Below are positions 1 to 10,290 of a DNA stretch of 64,000 bases, one piece after another (positions within the stretch are counted from its first letter, which is position 1; every line of letters starts with the position of its first letter). This DNA comes from Hirundichthys speculiger (taxonomy: Eukaryota > Chordata > Actinopteri > Beloniformes > Exocoetidae): the NCBI GenBank assembly GCA_018398805.1, contig JAGFBZ010000734.1:62001-126000 (forward strand). Direction: 5' to 3'. A program made the position numbers and the translations under genes. The notes below the pieces were generated by a model. The model searched no databases. It was not told where the DNA came from and saw nothing but the letters and a program-made list of their open reading frames with translations.

Positions 1-1736
1 GCCAGCAGGTTCCTGAATCCCAACAATAACTCATGACGCCATCGAAACAGAAGGAAAAACACAGCAACAGTAGAACAGTGGGCACAGTTTCATACTGGTG
101 TCACACTGGTGTCGCAGAAATAACAACAACCATTTGTCTATTTACTTTGACTTTTGTTATTCATCAGCCTCATTTGGTTTGTGAGTGTACATTCATTTTT
201 GCATTTCAGACCTGCAAAAACCTTCCAAAGCAAACTGATATTGGTCGAGTTAGTGCCAGTGAGGAGGTAGAAGAGGAAGAAGAAAGCTCAGGCCTGGTAC
301 AGCACCTGCCTCGGTGCAGCAGCACCTTTCTTCTGACAAGTGTTTTGGGGGCTGAGGGGTAATGGAGCTGAGGATGCAGCCCCCAACCTCCAGTGGGAGG
401 ATGACCCCCTCCACCCACTGATCCACAAAATAAGGATGTTGTTTCAAAGACCATCAGAGGTCTTCTTTTTGCCAATTTTAAACTACCTTGGTTTTTTTTG
501 TTTTGTTTTGAATAAAAGGCATTTCTATTGTCATTCTAGGACATTTGGACTAATTGGAGGTCCAAATGTCCATCATGAAGCTGATTGAATGGACCTCTGA
601 AATCTGAGGGGACCGTTGGAAGAGAGCAGTATCCAACCAGATGTCCAGGTACATGGTGATGAAACTAACACTTTTAATCAATCAACAGGTGCTGGTCATA
701 TTGGACAATGAATTTGACAGTTCTGTCCATCATTGTTCTGGTTTCTTTGGAGACTTTCTCTTGTTCTCTCATCATGGGACAGAGAACGAGGGTTTCCATA
801 ATGAGCATGTTGCAGAATTCCTGGTGGCACGTTCCAGTCTAAGAAAATCCATAATCCCGACATAATGCCAGTGTTAGATAATTAGGTCCATCCAACAACT
901 TCTCTGCCACTGCTCCTCCACCTGTCAACTCAAAACAGGACGTTGCAAAGCAATATTGCATAACTTCTTGTGCTGCTTTTAGAGTTTATTAAAGTCACAT
1001 GGTATCGGATAGTGCATGAAAGAGACGTCGGTAGGAATTTTCCAACTCTGGTATCGGTATCAGATCGGCTTCAATGGTCATTTGGTACAAAAGTAGCGTC
1101 CACGACTGGCTAAGTCTATGAGGATCTTCACTTTGTCGACAACTGTGCAAGAAAATCAGTGCATGTTTAAAACGATGCTCCTCAGAGGAGGATTAGAAAG
1201 GGTTTGTGTATGTCTCCTTTCTCTGTCCATATTAAACCAGTGAAGGAAGCTGGGAGAAGGTCAGCGTGCACAGGGCGAGAGCAGAAGCCTATCTGGGCAC
1301 CTGCAATCTTCAGTTTCTCAGATGGTAAGACCCTCCACTCATCAACAACTCATATAACCACACGGACTACCGATTATGGTGTGAAACCGCTGTCAAGCAC
1401 TGTAATTCACAAACGCCACTAAAAACGTTACTGGGCAGTCAAAGGCATTTTAAACCTTCTTCAGGACGTGCAGAAAAATCAGTGGTCAGAAAAATCAGTG
1501 CTGCAGGTTTTTAAGATGGAGTAAATGTGCGCCGTGGCGCCACACAGCCAGGTTTGTAGGCTGTTTTCTGTGTGATGAGCATTAAGGCAGAGAGGTACAC
1601 AGGTTTTAGAGCAATGTTGGGCCACAGGCCGTGAGTTACAGAACACCACATGGTTTTCTGAGACAAAAGAGACAAAGGAAATCATAAAACTCAAACACCC
1701 AACATGCTTTGCAACGTTTTATTGTTTTATGGTAAG
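1..1736. other. Intronic sequence without recognisable gene
   Basis: No coding or RNA gene is supported here. A 12-bp perfect hairpin lies at 539-571. The sequence around 1005-1075 (TATCGG repeats) weakly resembles the subterminal repeats of fish hAT elements but has no boundaries I can define. Confidence 0.5.
539..571. repeat. Perfect 12-bp inverted repeat (hairpin)
   Basis: GGACATTTGGAC (539-550) is followed by a 9-nt spacer and its exact reverse complement GTCCAAATGTCC (560-571). It could be a transposon footprint or a chance hairpin. No TSD or family was recognised. Confidence 0.6.
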
Positions 1737-2486
1737 GTGTGAAGGGACACCCTTCCCTCTTACTGGTTGAGGACCCCGACTACACAGCAGGGGTTCCCGG
1801 CAAAGGTCAATCACGTCCCCTCCGCATGAATACCGGCTCCCTCCTCCAACTCTGCCTCTCTGACCGCCACTACACAAAGGAAAGGTACACTTTCTCTCTG
1901 GCCTGCTCCAGCAAGGTAATTAGCTGAACGCCTGCATTGCCCTGGCGACCCGTCTGCAAGAGATCTCTCTGGTTGTCCGACAACAATCACACGCCTTGTC
2001 CAAACGTGACGTGCCACATGGAGTGAGCCATGACGTACGGATGAAACGACGCAAAGGGATCACCAGCACGGCCCAGACGCGTCCTTTCTTTCCTCTTTTT
2101 TTCGTACCAACAACCTTCCGTTAGTCGGAAGCCATCTTGGCAAGGGACGAGATTACCGCGTGATCTCGGCCGCCATCTTGGTGAGGGACAAAAGCAACAC
2201 GTGATCTCGGCCGCCATCTTGGAATCCTCCTCACGCTAGAAGCAAGCTTAGTTTATCTACAACACACACACCTACGCACACAGTTTCCAGCACACATGTA
2301 TATAAGTATACACTGGTTTCCATTGAATGTTTTATTTGCTTATGTTAGTTTAGTCATCTTTTAGTTGGTAGATATCAGGATTGTGATTCAAGTGTTTGTT
2401 CATTTTAATACTTGTGTTAATAAATTCTGATATATTCTAATGAGAGAAGTTGTTTGTGGTTATTTTACACAGTTTTGTAACATTTG
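1737..2486 (+). other. Possible old LTR or promoter-like segment
   Basis: The stretch has a GC-rich, CpG-containing left half, a TATA-like motif (TATATAAG, about 2299) and an AATAAA about 120 bp later (about 2420). It is followed by TTTTACACAG, the order seen in LTR U3-R-U5. However, I could not identify a matching TSD, a primer-binding site or a second copy, so the LTR reading is only a suggestion. Confidence 0.25.
2131..2222 (+). promoter_or_regulatory. 41-bp tandem repeat with three GCCATCTTGG (YY1-like) motifs
   Basis: GCCATCTTGG occurs at 2131-2140, 2172-2181 and 2213-2222, exactly 41 bp apart. The spacer is also repeated (GTGATCTCGGCC before the second and third copies). GCCATCTTG matches the known YY1 recognition core. 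The repeat is CpG-bearing in an AT-rich neighbourhood. Binding is inferred from the motif. Confidence 0.6.
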
Positions 2487-2669
2487 CTGGTTGAAGAGGT
2501 CTGTGCTCGGACTCACACCTTCTCTGTTGCTCTATAGCACCACACCTGGTCACAGGCTGGCACGCATAGAACAACAGCCATTTTGAGACTGATTGTGCCA
2601 TTTAGTCCTTTTTCCTGATTTATCAGGTAGTGCCCCATTTCAATTTAATAACTTTGTTAATACCCTTCT

Positions 2670-2709
2670 GGTTATTAGCAGCTGTCCCTCAAGACAGTTG
2701 CTAATAACC
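2670..2709. repeat. 17-bp near-perfect inverted repeat (hairpin)
   Basis: GGTTATTAGCAGCTGTC (2670-2686) and GACAGTTGCTAATAACC (2693-2709) are inverted copies with one mismatch, separated by CCTCAA. There is no following T-run or coding neighbour, so its origin is unknown. Confidence 0.6.
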
Positions 2710-3425
2710 CTCTTTTACAACTAAAACTAAAGGAGCACGTTATACGCCTTATTGCACAACAGTAACATGTACGGCCTTCAAAACTACATCTTTTTCAGAG
2801 AAGTCAGTGAAATGCAGTGAAAGAGATAAGAAAACAACATTAAATAAATATTTGTATCATCCAAACAGTTTACTGTTATGGGGTTGTACATTTGCTTTTT
2901 TTTGCTCCACCAGCAGCAGATCTGAACCTACTGGAGAACCAATAAGGCCGACCCAGTCAACAAACCCTCTACACAGCAGACAGATCAAACGCAGAGCGAA
3001 GGATGAACACGCACATGTACAGACAATATCTTCAGTGAAGACAGAAGAAAAAAACCTTTCACTCAAAGCTGTAAAAGCTGACGTTGACTCACACATCCTG
3101 TAAATGAGCAGCTGATGAAAATCTGTGTATTTGTGTTACTTGTTTGTTTGAAATCATGAATAATCATCATGAAGTCATGATTGCAGTGATGTTAGGGTGC
3201 CAACATTAGGCTGCAATATCCGTCGAAGCTCCGCCCACCCCACCTCCTCTTCCGTCTTCCCACTGTGACCCTGAAATCTATCTCAAACAAAGATTTAGAA
3301 AGCTGACATTTCAAACTGAATTATGAGTAAAAACTGAGACCTGTTACTGTCTTCAGGACATGACAGTCCAGAGACCTGACATGTTAACACAATATTCTGA
3401 GGAAACTAGCTGACTGTGGCAGTCA
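2710..3425. other. Intronic sequence, nothing recognised
   Basis: This is AT-rich sequence with no motif, domain or boundary that I can assign. Confidence 0.4.
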
Positions 3426-3429
3426 GATC

Positions 3430-3690
3430 GAGACTAATGTGACCAGGAGACCAGGAGAACAGGAAACTCATGAGACCAGGGGACCAGGAGACTCATGAGG
3501 ACAGGAGACACATGAAACCAGGAAACTCATGAGACCAGGGGACCAGGAGACTTGTGAGACCAGGAAACTCATGACACTCATGAGACCAGGAAACTCATGA
3601 GACCAGATGACCAGGAGACTCATGAGACCAGGAGACTCATGAGACCAGGAGACTCATGAGACCAGGGGACCAGGAGACTCATGTCCAGTC
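3430..3690 (+). repeat. Minisatellite, GAGACCAGGAGACTCAT-type units
   Basis: Imperfect tandem units of roughly 16-18 bp (GAGACCAGGAGACTCAT and variants with GGGGACC) run across about 260 bp. Units vary in length and composition, so the array looks old or repeatedly rearranged. Confidence 0.8.
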
Positions 3691-4860
3691 CTCCTCTGTC
3701 CAGTCCTGGTGAGCCTGTGTGACCTGCAGCCTCAGCTTCCTGTTTTTATCTGACAGGGCTGTGGTCTCCTGCTGCTGACGACCTTTTGTGTTCAGGTTGC
3801 ACGTGTTGTGTGTTCAAACATCATCTTCTGCATGCTTTGGTTGTTACGTTTGTCAGCAGCATGGCCATCCTCCTCCCAGGGAACTGCTGCTCACTGATGG
3901 TTTTCTGGTTTTTGGACCATGGAGATGGTTGTGTGTAAAAGCTCGGAGGATCACTGGCTCCTGAAACATTCACATCACCAGTCATGCACGACCTTTCTCC
4001 AACTGACTGACTCTGATGAACTTCAGGGAATCATCTTGAACATGTCTTAATTGTTTATGGCCCTGAGCTGCTGCCATGCAGTTTACTGGTTAGATACTTG
4101 TGTTGCAGAGAAGTTGAACAGGTGTGAGTTGATGAGTAGGTAAAGAGTATAAATCCATCTGTTGATTTGAATGAGCTGTGCACCGTTCCTGATTCAGGAT
4201 AATGGTCTCTGTGCTTCATCTGTGGAGATGGCAGCATCTACAGCATTGATGCCAACAGCTTCATGTCAGTCTGGACTGTATGCTCGTATCAGGCTGCACT
4301 CATTGCCAGCTAAATTTGACTGCCCTCATTCATAATACAGATACAGTTCTGCCTGAATAATGCACGTCTACGGTACGAGAAATAAAAAGCTGATTCAAAT
4401 GAAACGCTCACACTTGTATTTCTACGCACTTCCACGCCTGCGTGGATGTGAATGTGTTTCTATTTCTGTCTTTTGGCAGTAATTTGTAAAGCAAACAGTC
4501 TGAAGCCCAGAGATGGTGCACGTTAGTGTTTCTGCTACAACAATCACTACATGCTGATGTCATTGAGGTGACATCAGCGAGCCTCGTGTGCATGCCAGTG
4601 ACTGTGTGATTATGTGTGTGTGTGCTCTCAGATGTCACCCCATTAAAGAGCCACACAGTCGTATATGTGCAGCACAAATGGATGCACGTAACGGCGGAAA
4701 TGAGATGAAAGGACACGCACTGACCTGAAATGAATTCTGAACTCTGTGGGTCTCTTTATATCTCATCAAGACAGACATGAACTGTTTTTTTTTTCTTGAA
4801 ATTATCTTATCTTGACATCAAGTCCTGAGTTAATTAAGGGAGTAAAGATGTATTCTCTGT
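3691..4860. other. Intronic sequence, nothing recognised
   Basis: No gene, RNA or mobile-element boundary is recognised here. Short open frames are present but have no similarity I know and no supporting context. Confidence 0.4.
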
Positions 4861-4867
4861 GCATGCA

Positions 4868-5215
4868 ATGACCCTCAATGACCCTGAATTACTCTGAAGG
4901 ACTCTAAATGACCATCAATGACTCTGAATGACCCTCAATGACCTTCAATGACTCTGAAGGACCCTCAATGACACTCAATGACTCTTAATGACCCTCAATG
5001 ACCTTTAATGGCCCTCAATGACCCCGAATGTCTCTGAATGACCCTCAGTGACTCTGAATGACTCTGAAGGACCCTCAATGACCTTCAATGGCCCTTAATG
5101 ACTCTGAATGACCCTCAATGACCTTCAATGACTCTGAATGACCCTCAATGATCTTCAATGGCCCTTAATGACTCTGAATGACCCTCAATGACCTTCAATG
5201 GCCCTCAATGACCCT
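4868..5215 (+). repeat. Decamer minisatellite (AATGACYCTS)
   Basis: An exact 10-bp period is visible for about 35 units, with AATGACCCTC, AATGACTCTG and AATGACCTTC as the main variants. Longer blocks (for example CCTCAATGACCTTCAATGGC) recur, showing that multi-unit segments have been duplicated. Confidence 0.9.
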
Positions 5216-5331
5216 GAAAAATAAAACTCAATTAATTAAAATATTTCAAAAATAAGACAAAACCAATAAAAACTATTCGGATAAAACCTTCAATTTAAAA
5301 CAAAGGTCCAGGATAAAAGACGTGTCTTCAG
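5216..5331. repeat. Left half of an interspersed repeat split by the hAT nest
   Basis: The A-rich segment ending at GTCTTCAG resembles a widespread fish repeat linked to L2-type LINE 3' regions. Its continuation resumes at 9943 (right after the second copy of the TSD) and runs to about 10290. The 5332-9934 element therefore landed inside it. The family name is inferred; the split is shown by the TSD. Confidence 0.4.
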
Positions 5332-5735
5332 TAGAGCTGGGCGATACTGGGAACTTAGGTATCTATCCGATACCAAGTAAATACAGGGCCAGTATTGCCA
5401 ATACTGATACTTTTTCATATTAAGCTTCATCTATCATGAAACTGCTGACCTTTTTGTGTTTTTGTGATTTTTGTCTTTGGATTATTTTGTTAAAACCTAG
5501 GATAGAATTTCAGCAAACTTTATAGGTGACAGCAAAATACTTTAGTACAGTAAACCCTCACACTTCGCGGTTAATGGGGGCTGTGACCCCCCACTAAATG
5601 GTGTAAAACCGCGATGTGGAGTGCCCCCTTAACTTATCGAGAAATTCCACTTTTTCGATTTAAGAAGTTTGATTGTACCTCGTTCTGTTCCTCTGTAATC
5701 AGCAGTAAAATGCTTTTCTCTCACTCGCAATTCCT

Positions 5736-5736
<1 letters not shown>

Positions 5737-5805
<69 letters not shown>
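5737..5805 (+). repeat. Poly-G homopolymer, 69 G
   Basis: An uninterrupted run of G spans 5737-5805. Runs of this length are very rare in vertebrate genomes. It could form G-quadruplex structures and is a likely place for sequencing or assembly error. An open frame through it would encode polyglycine, which is an artefact of composition. Confidence 0.9.
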
Positions 5806-5807
<2 letters not shown>

Positions 5808-5929
5808 ACGTGTATCAGGGTTAAACTTGACTTTGTCTCACAAGAGCAAGAGATGGGAGATGCGGGGACGCATGTCAGCCAATCAGTGTAAAGACCACCA
5901 ACGACACAGTAATGCCCGTCGTAGCACCA

Positions 5930-6070
5930 ATGTTGGGCAAGTTCACTTTTCTACACAAACTAGTTGAGTTCATAGTTCACAGTAATTAAAATGAACTAGT
6001 TCAGTTCACCATTTAAAAAAATGAACTAAATAGTTCATTTTTACTAAATAGTTCATTTTTAGTTCTTTTT
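5930..6070. mobile_element. End of a TGTTGGGCAAGTT-type DNA transposon (partial)
   Basis: CAATGTTGGGCAAGTTCACT is followed by AGTTCATTTT-rich direct and inverted repeats, which resembles one end of a common fish hAT-like family. GTTCAC-rich sequence at about 6980-7080 may be the same family's other side, but I did not find the matching right terminus. Confidence 0.35.
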
Positions 6071-6535
6071 TCTTATTCTTTAATGTTGCTGCAGGCAATT
6101 ATTTGCCAAAATGATTGCCGCTGCCCATATACTACACCACCACAAACTGCAATTATCTTATCCACTTTAACTGTCGAAAACTATGTGTCTAATTCAGAAT
6201 CTTTATCCAACCAGGGTTCACATTACCATTGAAGGGACAGCCCATGTAAAACTGTAATTTCCCTTTCAGCTTCTTTCTACAATATATTAAAAATATGAGG
6301 AAAAACTTGTTGCCAAATGGTCTCTATTATAAGACAAAAACAGGTCCTTAAGGTGCAAATGTTTTTTTTACCCCATTTCAATACTTCAACCCCCCCGGGA
6401 GTCAGGTCGCTCCTCCAGCGCTGGACGACTGCAGCTTTCACCTTCCTGCTTGTTTTAAACGTTTGATGACCTAATTGTTAGCGTGACAGAAGCAACAGCC
6501 TGTGTTGCCATGTTTGATTGATTTCCTCAGATATA

Positions 6536-6901
6536 CAGTCATGGAAAAAATTATTAGACCACCATTTTTTCTTCACTTTCTTGTTCATTTTAATACCTGG
6601 TACCACTAAACGTCATCATGTGACTAAAACAGACAGAAAAGAAAACACTGAATTCATCAAAACAGTGTTTTTGGCAGTACAACGCCATAGCTATTGATGT
6701 AAAAACTTAAGTGATTTAGGTTATAATCAAGAAAACCATGGAAAATGGTAAGATATCAGCTCTTAAATAAAACTCTTATGAGCAATCTTTGTGGTTGTCG
6801 TTATGTTTGTCCAAACAAATGTACCTTTAGTTGTACCAGACATTAAAATGAACAAGAAACTGAAGAAAAGAAGGGTGGTCTAATAATTTTTTCCATGACT
6901 G
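6536..6901. mobile_element. mariner/Tc1-like MITE, 366 bp
   Basis: CAGTCATGGAAAAAATTATT begins at 6536 and its reverse complement ends at 6901. The terminal inverted repeats are about 55-60 bp with few mismatches. TA dinucleotides flank both ends. It has no transposase and would depend on an element elsewhere in the genome. It lies inside the pogo/Tigger-like element. Confidence 0.85.
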
Positions 6902-7472
6902 TATATCAGGCTTGTTTGTGGTGTATTTTAAATGGGGTTCCCTGGAAACCTGGAACGGTTTTGACCATGCGTGAACTTTGAAAGAGCGTCGTTCACAACC
7001 GCCCAAATGAACCCGTTCACACCTCATGCTGGTGAAGGAAAAAGAGAGTGCGCTCAGTTCACATTCACACAAAATATGAACTCCCGTGTAGGCTCTTGTT
7101 GCTTCCTGAGACTCGTTCTTGATGTGATGTGCTTCGGTTCAGTCTCGTGCGCTTCTTTGAATTTTTTTCTATTTAAAATTTTTTTTTTCAAATATGATTT
7201 TTTCAATGAATATTTTTGAAACCTCCGCGATGTGCTGAGACCACAAACTGTGAGGGTTTACTGCAGGGGTATTCAACTAAAATTCAAAGAGGTCCGGTTG
7301 GAGAAAATTTCCTAAAGCAAAGGTCCAGAACACCATAATGTCATAGCGTTATGATTTGTGTGATATATACTGAAGTAGCCTAGTAGTTGTATCAACATCT
7401 GCATGTAATCAACATCTGATCAAATAAAAAGTACAATTCAAAAACATTTTGACAGTATTTATTGTCACTTAA

Positions 7473-7867
7473 AGGTGGGGTAGGTGTTCTTTGAAAAACG
7501 GTTCCAGCAATCCAACTCAAGTGAGATTTTGAAAATATACACTCCCTCCTCCCAAAGGCTCCGCCTCCTCCTCTTCAGCTCACCCCTCGAAACCACGCCT
7601 TCACACGATTCAAGACTACATGAACCATAGGGAGGGAGGGAGGGGAGTGCATTGATATTTGATGGACGTTTTAGGTAGCCAATAAATGTAAAGATGATCA
7701 GTACATTGATTGGTCAGAGTTTTTCTCTGATTATACCCTCTAGACCGGACCAAAACATTTAGTTTTTTTTTGCAAACATTTTATTTCAGTGGGTGCAATG
7801 AGAATGTGAAAAGGTTTTCAGGCAATATTGTAAAACGTGCTGCAAAAAAAGAACACCTACCCCACCT
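7473..7867. mobile_element. Kolobok-like MITE with TTAA target duplication
   Basis: TTAA is at 7469-7472 and 7868-7871. The inverted ends AGGTGGGGTAGGTG and CACCTACCCCACCT are perfect over 14 bp, extending with AAAGAAC-type sequence. A TTAA TSD with A/G-start termini is typical of Kolobok; piggyBac also uses TTAA but with CCC ends. There is no coding capacity. This is the innermost layer of the nest. Confidence 0.75.
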
Positions 7868-8002
7868 TTAAGATTAAACCAGACAGATTTGAATTTAAAA
7901 ATGAAATAGAGAAAATATTTTTTAATCTAACAGCTGAGCATTGTCAGACACATAGGGGACTCATCTACAGCTAAGCCTACTTATGGTGCCTTATGAATGG
8001 CT

Positions 8003-8668
8003 TCATCCAGCTGGATGTGGCATCTTTGTGGCTGATGATGCTGATATGGGTATTTGCTTTATTTTGTCACAAATCTCTTCTTTTTGTTTTCCCTCAAGTA
8101 AGGTTTCAGCGACTGCACTCATGCACTCCTTAACAATCGCTCCATCAGTGAATGGTTTTTTGTTCTGACCCAAAATCCAAACAACTCTAAGGGAACATTC
8201 ATGAGCACGTTGTTGGGCAGTGCCAGTGAATGAATGGGTCAGGATTCTGGTGGACTGATCATACTGGGCTCTGAGACTGCTTATTTTCTGTGACCTTAGT
8301 TCAGACTTCAGGGGGTATGTTTGGTCAAAAACTTTGTGCTTTGTCTCATAGTGGCATTTCACATTGCCACTTTTAATGAGAGCTACAGTCTCTGAGCAGA
8401 TGAGACACACTGGTTTTGTGCTCCCAGTGGGAAAAATGAACATGAAGGAGTCTGTTCATTCTGGGTTGAAAGCTCTGTTTTCACTGTCCACTTTTCTCTT
8501 CTTGAAGAGCGCCATGAGTAGTTTTTTTTCTCTGCTGTCTCTTCCTCCGTTTCTCCCCGTCTTCCTCTCACTCTCCTCTGCCGCTAATTCGTCTCCTCCT
8601 TTGTTTCTCCCTGTCTTTCGCTCACTCACCTCTCCGTCTTCTCTCCCTGTATCGCTTCTTTCCTTCAC
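8003..8668 (-). pseudogene. hAT transposase N-terminal fragment (GTF2IRD2/FAM200-like)
   Basis: On the minus strand, KKRKVDSENRAFNPE is followed in frame by a stop where the family normally has W, then continues through VCLICSETVALIKSGNVKCH and YETKH (BED/zinc-finger-like C-x2-C...H-x4-H). It then runs through RAQYDQSTRILTHSFTGTAQQ, FTDGAIVKECM and a motif resembling IPLSAST. This is the N-terminal third of the hAT transposases from which GTF2IRD2, FAM200 and ZBED-type host genes derive. The RNase H-like catalytic half is absent, so it cannot transpose. It lies within the hAT at 7264-9005 in the expected orientation. Confidence 0.8.
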
Positions 8669-9099
8669 TATCTCTCTAACTTTCTATTTTTCAATCGTCT
8701 TCCTGTTCGGTTCTCACCTCTCATCTGACTGCAGTCAGAGTTGCTATGTTAATCGCCCGCCGTGCAGAGATGTGATTGGCTGGGTAGCATCACGTGGGAT
8801 GACTTAACTCGCACACAATTGGTTTGTGCGTTTCCTGATCTGCTAAACTGGTGCCGTAAAGACTAGAAAAGTTGCGCCGGTTAAACTAGAAGTGTCCCCT
8901 CAAAATTTAAAATCCCTTAATAATATACTGGTTATGGGTTCGGGTCCGTATAGGACGCTGTCTGGGTCCGGACTCGGACCGCGGTCCGCCAGTTAGTGAC
9001 CCTTGGTTTACTGTATTACAATTAACATTTTTGTGTAAATATTGCTTGGAGTTGACTTGTTCTATTCACAATGTTTTTTCTAGTCCAACTATTATATTA

Positions 9100-9215
9100 T
9101 ATCTTTCAATAATTGTGTAATTTTGTTTGCACTGTGTGCCCTTTCCTGTTGCTTTAACTCTATACATTTCCCTGTTGTGGGATAAATAAAGGATTATCTA
9201 ATGTTATTTTATCTT
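9100..9215 (+). mobile_element. LINE 3' end (stem-loop, AATAAA, TTATC repeats)
   Basis: TTTCCCTGTTGTGGGATAAA is followed by AAGGATTATC and degenerate TTATC units. A small hairpin plus AATAAA plus short tandem repeats is the usual 3' terminus of fish CR1/L2-group LINEs. No coding part is recognised. Confidence 0.4.
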
Positions 9216-9469
9216 AGATAACACCTTTCAATGGGATACATGACATGTACTGGGTTATTTTAAGGTCTTAATTATATTTTTTTGTGCTAGCTCCAGTAAC
9301 ATATGACTTAAGTAACTTATACTTTGAAAGTTAATATGAACTGATCCTGAAGATGACCACTCTGATCCATCTGGATACTCTGTTGGACTGAAAGGCGTCT
9401 GTAAATGACCGCTATCTCAGGGTTAAGTCTGTCAGAGAATGGGGGATGTCTCTTCGCATCTCTGCGTTT

Positions 9470-9600
9470 CTGCAGTTTTTCCTGTGCTTAAATAATTTTG
9501 TAGTGTTTCCCTGTATTTTACAGCCATTTTACAAACTGCACAACTTGCTGTTGTTTCGTTTTCGAGATTAAAATACAGCCAAACCACACTTTTTCATTTC
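9470..9600 (-). pseudogene. BED zinc-finger remnant of hAT A transposase
   Basis: In one minus-strand frame the segment reads WLYFNLENETTASCAVCK followed by MAVKYRETLQNYLSTGKT. The W-x-YF spacing, C-x2-C pair and following region match the start of BED-finger hAT transposases. The ligand histidines are not evident. An upstream frame shift and a downstream stop break it, so it is a remnant. Confidence 0.6.
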
Positions 9601-9942
9601 TCACTGTGATGTGTGTGTGTCGATGAGGGGGGAGAGAGAGCGCTGAGTGGGGGGCCCCGGGGGGAGGGGCCAGGCTGAGTCTACCTACATGCTTGTTTGG
9701 GTGGCGCCGCTGAACCACATGACGATGCAACGTCAAAAGACGAGACGATAGGGGAGGGACAGGAGGACACAGCGACAGCGTGTCACACACAGACCCTAAT
9801 GAGTTCACACTCAGTCAGTGCTTGTGGGAGGGAAAAAAACTTGACTATCGATCTTTTGACACGAGTATCGTTCGATATCAATACCAGCGTTGGTATCGAT
9901 ATTATCAATATTTGTATCGATCCGCCCATCTCTAGTCTTCAG

Positions 9943-10290
9943 CAATGATTTAAGAAGTCCGAAAGTGGGTGCAGATCTTCTCAAGGGTGGAAGCTGGTCC
10001 ATAATTCAGGTGCAGAGACCCCAGAAGCTCCATCGTCTCTCATTACAGTCTTGTTCTGGGCACCTCTAAAGTGGGTGATTGGACAACCATGATTTCCTGC
10101 TGAAGCATCAGCATGAAGCAGCTCGCTCAAATAAAATGCTGCCTGCCCATTCACAGCTTTCAAAGCTAAGAATAAAATTTTAAGGCCCACCCTAAACTGA
10201 ACAGGGAGCCGATGAAGAGATCTTAAAACTGTTTGATGGGGCCCCTCTTCCTCTGGCCAGTTAAAAGGCGAGCAGCAGCATTTTATAAAG
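9943..10290. repeat. Right half of the interspersed repeat split by the hAT nest
   Basis: The sequence from CAATGATTTAAGAAGTCCG, through CAGAGACCCCAGAAGC and AACTGAACAGGGAGCC, to GCAGCAGCATTTT is a recurring fish repeat (L2-type LINE 3' region by recollection). It continues from 5331. Confidence 0.4.

Larger units (their letters stand above)
7264..9005 (-). mobile_element. hAT element (family B) inserted in the Tigger-like terminus
   Basis: The 8-bp TSD GTTTACTG is at 7256-7263 and 9006-9013. The left end is CAGGGGTATTCAAC and the right end reads CAAGGGTCACTAACTG inward. It encodes a broken transposase N-terminus on the minus strand (8003-8668) and carries a Kolobok-like MITE at 7473-7867. 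The C-terminal transposase half is missing. Confidence 0.85.
5548..9013. mobile_element. pogo/Tigger-like DNA transposon inside hAT A
   Basis: The TA TSD is at 5546-5547 and 9014-9015. Both termini begin CAGTAAACCCTCACA when read inward and are followed by CGCGGT-type sequence, a style known from Tigger/pogo elements. The right end is broken by a hAT insertion (7264-9005), whose 8-bp TSD GTTTACTG duplicates the last 8 bp of this terminus. No transposase was recognised. Net of insertions the body is about 1.3 kb. Confidence 0.75.
5332..9934 (-). mobile_element. hAT element (family A), outer shell of a nested cluster
   Basis: The 8-bp TSD GTCTTCAG is at 5324-5331 and 9935-9942. The ends are TAGAGCTGGGCG (left) and the reverse complement of TAGAGATGGGCG (right). 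Subterminal TATCGAT/TATCGGTA-rich sequences match the second copy of the family at 20188-21849, which lies in the opposite orientation. Removing the inner insertion (5548-9013 plus one copy of its TA) leaves about 1.1 kb, so this is a deleted copy. It keeps a remnant of a BED-type zinc finger on the minus strand (about 9470-9600). Confidence 0.85.

Noticed and set aside
5614..5967. Polyglycine protein
   Set aside because: It is created by the 69-G homopolymer inside a transposon.
8364..8807. 147-residue hydrophobic protein on plus
   Set aside because: It is the antisense of the hAT transposase remnant and pyrimidine-rich sequence, with no independent support.
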